Shown here piece by piece: positions 49,358 to 58,940 of a stretch of 64,000 bases of DNA (positions are counted from its first letter, which is position 1; each line of letters starts with the position of its first letter). A program made the position numbers and the translations under genes. Under the pieces are notes generated by a model. That model ran no database searches. It saw only the letters and a list, made by a program, of their open reading frames with translations, and had not been told where the DNA came from. Origin of the DNA: Neostapfia colusana (lineage: Eukaryota; Streptophyta; Magnoliopsida; Poales; Poaceae); assembly GCA_030760725.1 (NCBI GenBank), contig JASWHV010000010.1:103176626-103240625 (forward strand), in the 5' to 3' direction.

Positions 49358-51267
49358 TCACTGGTCCGATATCGCCGGGCCGCCGTACTGGACGCTGCAC
49401 ATCCTCAGCTCGCTCGGCATGTCGATCTCCTTGAGCCATGCCAGGCGGCCTGCTTGTTGGTCTTGCTCTTGCTCGGCACCACGGCCATCTGCTGTCGATC
49501 GGAAGCAACACAGATAAGCCATATATACGTAGCTGCTGGTGACTCTGGTGAGAAAATTAAAAAGCAACCGACAGTAGTAACATTTTCTTCTTCTTCTTCT
49601 TCTTCTTCTGAACAGGAATAAAGACAACAGCATTGTTCAACAGATCTAGTTTCAGAAAACAAAAACAGATAACAGGGATGGTTTGGCCATTCGAAGCCCT
49701 CAACGGCCGGCCACACTGGTGGTACTAAACTAAACCGTGTGCTGGCTTAAACCACGTGCGCAGGTTGTTTTGCAGGTCGGAGCCCGCGCCTGCTGCCCTA
49801 GCTAGTAGCAGTTCCTGAACGAGTCATAAGCTAGTAGTAGCTAGTAACCTGCAGGTTGCTACAGTAGTATTTAACTAACGGGACCTTCGCCCCTATCCGG
49901 TGGGCGCTGCATGCATGCTCCTGCGGCAAACAAACACTGACATGTTGCAAGTTGCAACGAATCGAACGATGCAAGTTGATACTGTATAAGCTAGTCATGC
50001 GGCCTAAAACCCGCCCACGGTTTCTTGGTAAAGTGATGCACGCAGACACTACTCCAGCATGTTTCAGAGAAGGAACGGGCCGGCTAGTGGTAAACAGCTC
50101 AATGCAGCCGAAACTCTGGGCTGTACTTACTGGGGCAGCTTGTGTAGGGCATGTCGGTATAGTACGTGCAGTCCCTGTCGTCTTCGACGGAGTACGGAGG
50201 GCCCATGATGTCGAGGACCGCGCAGGGCGCGGTGGCGGTGAACCGGTGCATGTTGCCTCCGGTGGTCGGGTAGAGGACGGAGGTGTCGCACGGGGCCGTG
50301 AACACGTCGTCCACGACCAGGTTCGCTAGCCTCGCTGCTGCTGCACAGAGAAACAGACCTAGCTTGAGCGTTCGTTAGGCGAATCAAACCTGTGCTGGAA
50401 AACGGGTGGAAATTCATAGAGTGACAGAACAACGGGCGCTTAATATTACGCTGATCACTGGACGACGATGACGATGATGATGACGAACTGCAGCTGTTCG
50501 TTGAAGGGTCGTCAGGGTCGACCCAGTCGTACGATTTTATACGCATGGATCCGAGGAGCAGCTTGCTGAACACCGTCATCCCAGGGTGGTTGTGGAGGGG
50601 GATCACCGCGTTCCGTGGCAAGAAGAAGATGACCATCTATGCCAAACAACAGGCGATCGATCAAGCCGGAGAAGCTACAACATCTCGTCAGAGCAGAGAG
50701 CAGAGAGAGAGAGTACTGCTGCAGGCCGAAGTTTTTTTTTTTTTGAGGTAATCCCGTAACGCTACCACGTACTGAGAATTTCGTGCATCTGTATATCATC
50801 GTCTGCGTGATCGTCGGGGTCGTCGTTCCTTGAGCAGCGACATCGTCATCATCGTCATCATCGTCATCCCTCGCCCTGAAGAATTTCAGGTCCGGGCTCA
50901 GGCCGAAATCCTCGGGCCTCATCCTGTCTGCGAACAAAACAAATCAAACGTTAATTGTTAGCAGCAGCAGCAGAAGGAGCAGTACGTGGAGAGAGGGAGC
51001 TGCGGAGGCGCGAGTCGCACCGATCATGGCGCAGAGCAGGTGGACCTCGGCGGGCGCGGGCACGGTGCCGGGGCCCCTGAACACGGCGCGGCACGCCTGG
51101 AAGAGCCGCTGCACGGCCGCGGCGTCGGCCTGCACGCGCCGCCTCCTCTCGCGCCTCCTCCTAACGCCTGGCGGCGGCGACGGCGGCGGCGACGCCAGCC
51201 GCCTCCTCTTCGCGGCGCCGTCCCCGGCGGCGACCTCCACCCCTCCGGCGCCCCTCTCCACCTTCAT
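49358..51267 (-). CDS. Plant cysteine oxidase (PCO; thiol dioxygenase, oxygen sensor)
   Basis: PCOs use O2 to oxidise the N-terminal cysteine of group VII ERFs and VRN2, starting their N-degron turnover; they are Fe(II) cupin enzymes of the ADO family, cytosolic and nuclear. Five exons: 51267-51021, 50927-50773, 50636-50450, 50340-50131 and 49491-49358 (933 nt, 310 residues). Iron ligands are visible: H149 and H151 in PRNAVIPLHNHPGMTVFSKL, and H228 in TTGGNMHRFTA. The end LRMCSVQYGGPAISDQ is typical. Before the cupin is a basic leader with KRRRL, a possible nuclear signal. Two low-complexity inserts are unusual: about nine consecutive Asp (exon 2) and about eleven Ser (end of exon 3), both from trinucleotide repeats. 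An in-frame ATG at 51390 is less likely as start. It is divergent from methionine synthase. Confidence 0.92.
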
Positions 51268-52977
51268 CGACCGAACAAGAAGACCCGAGGTTTCGGTTTC
51301 GACGCGGCAGCCCCAAGAGCAGCGGCGGCCGGAACAGAGCACACGCGGGCGGCAGTGGGGAAGAAGAAGAAGAAGAACGCAAGGAAACAAGCAAGTATGG
51401 AAGCAAAGGGGTGGGGGGTGGTGGGGAAGGAGCTAGCATCATGGCACGCGACTATATGCAGCGGAGCGGCCGAGTCGGGAATCGAAAACCATGGGCCGTA
51501 CGTACCACGGCAAGCGGGTCCGGACCGACGCCGCGGCCGCATATGCAAGGAAAGGCTGCTGCTGCGTTGGTGGGAGGCGGGATGGGGGAGAGAGGCGGAA
51601 AGCGAGGGTGGGGCGGCAAAACCGACGGCGTCCGGGGGGCGGGCGGGCGGCGGGCGGGATCCAGCCGCCTCGGGTGACCAGTACGCGGTTTCTCTCTGCC
51701 CGCCCGACCGGCAGCCGCGGCTGGCTGCCACGTGGGACCGACCGCGACGGTTCCTTCCTGGAGCGGTTTCGCCGCCCCCCATCCCCATCCCACCTTCGTC
51801 CGTCCCCACGCGTCACCATCTCCGAAACGTGCTTCGCTTCGCGTCGCTTCGCCTTCGTTCACATCACCACCACACCAGGAAAGAAGAAGATGCCTGTAAA
51901 AAAAGGTTGCGTCATTTTTAGACGCCTATAATTAACAAAACGTCCACGCATGTTCCCAGAAAAGAATGTTCATCTAGGTTCCCAAAGGCAGCAGGCAGCT
52001 TCCAAACCCGACGCCATGAAATCTATGGCGCGAGACGAGACTCCTTCCTTGTTCAGGGAGGGACTGGTGAGTGGGACATCCATCCATCCATCCATCCATC
52101 CATTGCCGGCCCCCAAAACAAACAGTGGGCATGCACCGGATCCGTGTGCCTGCCCTGTCGATCTGCCTGCCTCCCGGTCCAGACCCATCACGAACGAACC
52201 GCGCATCCCGATCACCACGATCCACGATCGGCATCATATATATATACATATATTATCGAGCAGACAGCTGAGATATTTTTCGCAAAGGCGAGCAGCCTAC
52301 TCTACTAGGCGCCTAGCTAGGTAGCTAGCTACCGGATTCCGCCGGGAAAACAGTGTGCCACGCAACGTGCGGCACCACCACCCACCCAGCCAGCCAGACG
52401 CCGCCTAGCTAGCTAACCGTTGCTATATACGTAGTATGTCCCGTAACCGACGACGACGTACGCCATTTTGTCCCTGTGTGCAGCAGAACAGCGATCCATC
52501 ACGCATGCATGCATAGCTCTTTCAGCTGGGAGGAAAAGCTGGCTGGAACGGCAACAAGAGGGATCGAGTTTCCCTCCTGCAATGCAATGCAATGCCATGC
52601 CGGGGAGGCTCCTGCAGGTCGCCGGCCGGGACTCGCAGGACGCGCTTGCATTGGTGGCGCAGGCAGGCAGGCCGCGGCGCCTCGCGGCTCCGGGTCCTCT
52701 GAGATCTCATCACCACCAGGTGCAGCCGTCAGTAAAAGCTCGACCTGATCGAGGTCTCATCCATCTCCATAACACAGCATCCCATTTTAAAAAGAGAGAG
52801 AGAGAGTAGGTTGACAGAACAATGAGGAAATGATCGATCAGCAAGTTTTCCTTTTTTTTTTAAAAAAAATGTATATGTATTTGTAAAGAACAAAGTACTA
52901 CGCAGCAGTGGACTAAACTAGAAGTACTGTACTGTGCTGAAGAAGCTTGGAATAATTGAGTAGGAGACTGGTCACCA

Positions 52978-53062
52978 ACCACCACCCCCCCTCATCTCAT
53001 CTCTTTCACTATTACTTTGAACCACCACCCCCCCTCATCTCATCTCTTTCACTATTACTTTG
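52978..53062. repeat. 43-bp tandem duplication
   Basis: Two adjacent copies (52978-53020 and 53021-53062) of a unit beginning ACCACCACCCCCCCTCATCT and ending ACTATTACTTTG, identical except at the last base. Confidence 0.92.
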
Positions 53063-53403
53063 TTTGTGTCCCCGACTCCCTGTCACACCGTGTGAGTGGT
53101 GACCTACTACCCCTCCCATTTTCAACCTTCTTTCCTTATCTATTCGTCATAATTCAACAAACGCCAAGTTAAAAAAAAACTATGAACCGTCATGCATGCT
53201 GCGTCATGCCCAACCAATGAGAGAGGGGGAGACGCTTTTTTTTTCTGAAAAGCATCTTTGTTCGGTGGATACACATTCGGCTTGGGCCTGGATGCATGTG
53301 GCGCAAATAATTTCACCCCCTTTTTTTTTTCTTTCTGAAACAGGGGTGATTTGTGGATCTTAGCCAACAATAAGGTACGTAACTTTGTGTCATACATAGA
53401 TCA

Positions 53404-53520
53404 TACTCCCGTTTTAAATTATTTAATTCAATTTTATTCGACACTCTCTCCGTTTCGGTCTCCTATACGCTCTCTCCAGGTTCATTTTATTTGGCACTAT
53501 TAAACTAACCAGGATATAAT
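53404..53520. mobile_element. MITE scraps
   Basis: ATACTCCCGTTTTAAATTAT and ACTCTCTCCGTTTCGGTCTC are both like left ends of the window's MITE family, with no clear right ends. Confidence 0.35.
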
Positions 53521-53670
53521 GGAGTTAAATTTTATCAATTTGCTGAACACCCGTAAAAGAAAAAAGTTAAAAAAAAACTGTGCGGCACCAGACGAGATGA
53601 GGCCTCACACCTACAGAACAGAACAGATCTCACCAACCCCCTTCCCTGAACCACACGACGCCCCTCCTCT

Positions 53671-53677
53671 TATAAAT
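53671..53677 (+). promoter_or_regulatory. TATA box of methionine synthase gene
   Basis: TATAAAT in CTCTTATAAATGGGCC, about 110 bp before a leader donor (ACCTG|GTAAGC near 53784) and in front of CCT-rich sequence typical of a transcription start in grasses. Confidence 0.7.
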
Positions 53678-54597
53678 GGGCCCCCCCCCCCTCCAAACCC
53701 CCTTCCCCCTCTCCCGTGCCCATCATCTCCTCCTACCTCTCCGTCGCCGCCGCTCCGCTTCCCGTCTCCTCCCCTCACCTGGTAAGCGACCACCGGCCAG
53801 TGTCCCTCGCCTCGCCTCGCCTCGCCTACCTTTCGGTTCGTGCCGGATCGCCTGGTGCAGCGCGAACCGTGCCCATTTCTCTCTCACACTCTCTCTGTTT
53901 TTTTTTTGTTTCATCTGGCCTTGCGCGCCCACTGCTCGCGGCCATTGGTTCGGTAGTGTTGGGAGCTCGAGATCGTGCATCGCGGATCCGTCCGCTCGTC
54001 TCGGTTCCGCCGGTTCGGTTGTATCGGATCGGATCGGATCGAGCGAGCCGGGCACCGATCTGACGCGGCTCCCGTAATCAGGTTCCTGCGTAGCGTAGAT
54101 CCGAGGCGCGGCTCCGTCGAGTGGCCTGGACGATCTCGGCTTAATTCGAGATCAAAAAGCGCCTCTCGCCTGCTTCCTTGGTTGGTTGGGCGAGGCGGGA
54201 TTGCTAGATCTGGCGGTTGCGGCAGTACAGTAGCGGGAGGTCGGATCGGGATGTACTACGTGCGGCCGCTCCTCGTGTGCGGGGTTTTTTCAGATCTGGC
54301 TCAGGGGTTTAGTCCGCGTTGTTGACTTCAGTCACGACTGCATTCCTGATACGTATTTTTTTTAAATATAGCTGTTCCTGTTGCTTTGGTGGTACACCTA
54401 ACGTACGTACCCACCGACAGCGTGGAAATCCATAGTTTGGTTTCCTGCTCCAGAAACCAGTGGATCTGATGTAGGTTTCCCGCGCTCAGGGATCATAGTC
54501 ATGGTTACCATACATGTTCTATGTTTTTTTTTTGTTGTTGTTCAAGTGCCGTTCCCGTGCGTCAAGCTGATCGGAGTTCTGTCCGCGGTGCAGAAAC
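53678..54597 (+). other. Methionine synthase leader with intron
   Basis: The leader exon ends near 53783 (CTCACCTG|GTAAGC). An intron of about 0.8 kb runs to an acceptor just before the ATG: either GTTCAAG near 54546 or GTGCAG at 54593. The intron is rich in GATCGGATC-type words and T runs. Leader introns of this sort often raise expression in plants (inference). Confidence 0.65.
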
Positions 54598-57500
54598 ATG
54601 GCGTCCCACATTGTCGGGTACCCTCGCATGGGCCCCAAGAGGGAGCTCAAGTTCGCCCTCGAGTCTTTCTGGGACGGGAAGAGCAGCGCCGAGGACCTGG
54701 AGAAGGTCGCGGCCGACCTCAGGGCCGGCATCTGGAAGCAGATGGCCGGGGCTGGGATCAAGTACGTCCCAAGCAACACCTTCTCGTACTACGACCAGGT
54801 CCTTGACACCACCGCCATGCTCGGCGCTGTACCGGAACGGTACTCGTGGGCTGGAGGAGAGATCGGGTTCGACACCTACTTCTCCATGGCTAGGGGTAAC
54901 GCCACCGTCCCTGCTATGGAGATGACCAAGTGGTTTGACACCAACTAGTAAGTCCATTTTCGCTTTCTACTGAGGGTATCTTCCAGTCCAGCCTCGGTAT
55001 TTCTGCTTACAAACCTTTGTTATGCCTTTGCAGCCACTTCATTGTCCCTGAGCTGTCTCCCGACACCAAGTTCTCCTACTCTTCTCACAAGGCTGTTAAC
55101 GAATACAAGGAGGCTAAGGCGGTATGGTATTGCCATTTTTATATGTTTGTTCTCTTCATTTACTTCAGTCAGTTCTCCGTCAAAAATATTGTATGCTTGG
55201 TTGTGTAAGAGATGTTAATAGCTATCTATTTACGTTAATGTCTTGTGTCGCAGATAAAGTCATTCATTAATTTAGCACGGTATTCTGTTATAGGACCTCA
55301 AGTTATTTTTGTAGTGATGAGCTTTTTTTTTTATAAATGCTGACCTCATGTTTGATGATTGGAGATTTTGTCTGAAAAGGATTCCCAGTATAATGTAATG
55401 TCCTGTGACTGTGACGCAATCAGTGACCCGAGTAGTAACATTAGTACATTATTACTAGGATTTCAGAGGTCTCAGTGATTTCTTAATTTAACGTCATCCT
55501 ATTCAAAATGGTGAATTGGTGATTTTCTTGCAAAGATTAACTCTTCTTACTCGTGTGACTTACCTGCTGTTGCTCCCAATGCAGCTTGGAGTGGACACCG
55601 TGCCGGTGCTTATCGGACCAGTCGCCTACTTGTTGCTCTCCAAGCCCGCCAAGGGCGTGGAGAAGGGTTTCCCTCTTCTTTCCCTTCTTAGCAGCATCCT
55701 CCCGGTCTACAAGTAAGATTGTAAACAAATTTACTCACCGCTGCTAACCTTTGATCTTCAGTTGATAATTTAATGTATGATGATTGTAGGGAGGTTGTTG
55801 CTGAGCTGAAGGCAGCTGGGGCTTCATGGATCCAGTTTGATGAACCCACCCTTGTCCTCGACCTTGATTCTGATAAATTGGCCGCATTCTCTGCAGCATA
55901 CACAGAACTTGAGGCTCCACTTGCTGGACTGAATGTGCTTATCGAGACTTACTTTGCTGATATTCCTGCGGAGTCATACAAGTATGTCAATTCACTTTGC
56001 TAATACCCTTTCGCAACAATTGTTAACAACTCTATTCATAAAGACAGAATGCTCAATGTTCTTTTGCAACTGCAGGACCCTAACATCCTTGAGCAGTGTG
56101 ACTGCTTATGGTTTTGATCTTGTTCGTGGAACCCAGACTATTGAGCTTATCAAGAGTGCTGGTTTCCCCTCTGGCAAGTACCTCTTTGCTGGTGTTGTGG
56201 ATGGACGCAACATCTGGGCTGATGATCTTGCTGCATCTCTTAGCACTCTCCAGTCCCTTGAGGCTGTTGTTGGAAAGGGTAAGCATAGTTTTACTATGTT
56301 TATAACATAATATTGCTTGTAGTTACCAAGGGACAAAATCTGATGATGCTGATTATTTGTTCAGACAAGCTCGTTGTGTCAACTTCCTGCTCGCTTATGC
56401 ACACTGCTGTGGATCTTGTTAACGAGACTAAGCTTGATGATGAGATTAAATCATGGCTTGCTTTTGCTGCCCAGAAGGTGGTTGAGGTGAATGCTCTTGC
56501 CAAGGCTTTGGCTGGTCAAAAGGATGAGGTATGTGTGGCTCTTTTCTTCATACTCCGAGTTCCTCTATATAGGGTGTAGCATTTCCTTTTTGACAAACTT
56601 TTGCTGACCTATGATCATATTACACAATGCTATCGACAGGCTTACTTTGCAGCAAATGCTACTGCTCAGGCCTCGAGGAGGTCATCACCCCGAGTGACAA
56701 ATGAAGAAGTTCAGAAGGCTGTAAGTACCTGGGGCTTAAATTCTTCTATACATGCTTATTCAATGTTGATATGTACCAACTTATTTCTGTATGTCCATAC
56801 AGGCTGCTGCTCTTAAGGGCTCTGACCACCGCCGTGCTACCAACGTTAGTGCTAGATTGGATGCACAGCAGAAGAAGCTCAACCTTCCAATCCTTCCCAC
56901 GACCACAATCGGTTCATTCCCGCAGACCGTGGAGCTCAGGAGGGTCCGCCGTGAGTACAAGGCGAAGAAGTGAGTAACATTTTGATGCCAAGAATTCCAC
57001 TTGTCTTTATTTGGGCAGCCCTTTTTACTAGAGTCACATTACAGGATCACTGAGGAGGAGTATGTCAGTGCCATCACGGAGGAAATCAGCAAGGTTGTTA
57101 AGATCCAGGAAGAGCTTGACATTGATGTCCTTGTGCACGGAGAGCCTGAGGTCAGTTCCACACCAAACTCAGTATTATTGATGTTTGTTGTTAACCAAGA
57201 GTTTTTCCGTGTGTTTCTTTAACAATATTCATATGATTTGAGATTTTTTTATTTTAATAAGAATCTTTACTTAGTTTAAGTGTTGGTGTATGTTTTACAG
57301 AGGAACGATATGGTTGAGTACTTTGGTGAACAGCTCTCTGGTTTTGCATTCACCGCCAATGGTTGGGTGCAATCTTATGGATCAAGGTGTGTCAAGCCAC
57401 CGATCATCTATGGTGATGTGAGCCGCCCCAACCCCATGACCGTTTTCTGGTCGAAGAAGGCACAGAGCATGACATCTCGCCCAATGAAGGGAATGTTGAC

Positions 57501-58402
57501 TGGTCCAGTCACAATCCTTAACTGGTCCTTTGTCAGGAACGACCAGCCAAGGTTAGTAATTTCCTTAAGAACATGGTTTATGTTGGTCATGACAAAATGT
57601 TGCTCTTCCATTTATTGATGCTGACATATCTCTTACTGTCTTTCAGGTTCGAGACATGCTACCAGATTGCTCTTGCTATCAAAAAGGAGGTTGAGGACCT
57701 TGAGGCTGCTGGTATTCAGGTTGGAACTTGTCCGTGTATTTGTTGTTCTGATTTAACCGAGAGGTTCGTATATCACAATATTTAGGTTGCTCATGTTATC
57801 TTTTGTTACAGGTCATCCAAATTGATGAGGCTGCTTTGAGAGAAGGTCTTCCACTCCGCAAGGCAGAGCATGCTTTCTACTTGGACTGGGCCGTCCACTC
57901 CTTCAGAATCACCAACTGTGGCGTCCAGGACACCACCCAGGTAATCTTCTGTTTGAACCGTGTTGTGAGGAGCCTTTGTTGTATCGTTTGAACATTTCCT
58001 TTGGAATCGCAACTGACAACATTCTCTTAACAGATCCACACCCACATGTGCTACTCCAACTTCAACGACATCATCCACTCCATCATCAACATGGACGCTG
58101 ATGTGATCACCATTGAGAACTCACGGTCCGACGAGAAGCTCCTCTCCGTGTTCCGTGAGGGAGTGAAGTACGGTGCCGGCATCGGCCCGGGCGTCTACGA
58201 CATCCACTCCCCCAGGATCCCATCGACCGAGGAGATCGCGGACCGCATCAACAAGATGCTCGCGGTCCTCGACACCAACATCCTCTGGGTGAACCCCGAC
58301 TGTGGTCTCAAGACCCGCAAGTACGCGGAGGTCAAGGCCGCCCTCACCAACGTGGTTGCCGCCGCCAAGCTCATCCGCACCCAGCTCGCCAGCGCCAAGT
58401 GA
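54598..58402 (+). CDS. Cobalamin-independent methionine synthase (MetE, EC 2.1.1.14)
   Basis: Transfers the methyl group from 5-methyltetrahydropteroyl-triglutamate to homocysteine, the last step of methionine synthesis; it feeds the cytosolic S-adenosylmethionine cycle. Thirteen exons: 54598-54947, 55034-55121, 55585-55712, 55790-55981, 56076-56278, 56365-56528, 56640-56720, 56803-56969, 57045-57150, 57301-57551, 57647-57719, 57812-57940 and 58034-58402 (2301 nt, 766 residues, the usual plant length). It starts MASHIVGYPRMGPKRELKFA, with no transit peptide, so it is cytosolic. The zinc and homocysteine site is complete: H648 and C650 (IHTHMCYSNF), E672 (ITIENSRSDE) and C734 (NPDCGLKTR). The C-terminal barrel starts near LPTTTIGSFPQTVELRRVRR. 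All residues seem intact, so the gene should be functional. Confidence 0.97.
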
Positions 58403-58940
58403 GGTTAGTTGCACGTGGAGGGTGTCATCGAAGCCATTCATCTCGAATAATCTGGGTTCTTGTTTTTATCTGCTGTGTCCGCGGCTAGTCTAGTTTCTTT
58501 TCTTTTCTGTTCTTTCCTTGAAGCGATGATGGCACCCACTCGTCACGGATTGTTTTGGTGGTTTTCGAGGCAGTCGTCGGTGTACTTGTAATGTAAAACT
58601 GAGTGGATATCTGCAGTGTTGATCTGCATTTCTGAGGCTTTACGGCGGCTCTTGTATTGGCAACACAAATTTTCCAGTGCAGGGATGAATTGTATGCTTG
58701 TGCATTGCCTTTGTGACGTTTCTCTACAGCAGCTAGACATGCATATTCCAGTCGTTCTGCTCGACGGCCGAAGCAGAGCAACTCTGTTTCCCGTCCTGCT
58801 TTGGTAGTGACCCACCCGTTAGTGCGCGATTGGAAGTTTATACATCAGCAGTACATAGTATTTACAGTCGTCTAACCCCGACCAGTTCACGTCACCTAGC
58901 TCCTCAGCGTGTTCAAGTGGCACGTGCGCGCGCACGCACG
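58403..58940. other. Convergent 3' flanks of methionine synthase and Hsp20-domain gene
   Basis: The methionine synthase 3' UTR probably occupies 58403 to about 58690. The remainder is flank of the opposing gene. Nothing else is seen. Confidence 0.5.

Larger units (their letters stand above)
51268..53670. other. Divergent upstream region of cysteine oxidase and methionine synthase
   Basis: 51268-51880 is GC-rich leader and core promoter of the oxidase gene. 51880-53400 is mixed sequence with a CATC tandem repeat (52077-52101) and a 43-bp tandem duplication at 52978-53062. 53404-53520 holds MITE scraps. The methionine synthase core promoter follows. No coding region is supported. Confidence 0.5.

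Noticed and set aside
51480..51495. AAAACCATGGGCC in the cysteine oxidase upstream region as a hypoxia-responsive promoter element
   Set aside because: It shares only the AAACCA core with the element I remember and the following bases do not fit, so it was not called.
50986..51921. 311-codon plus-strand frame opposite the cysteine oxidase first exon and promoter
   Set aside because: Gly/Arg/Pro-rich antisense shadow spanning coding and promoter sequence.
52077..52101. Regular CATC repeats, and other short periodic runs, as a CRISPR-like array
   Set aside because: They are simple microsatellites without spacers, in a plant nuclear genome.
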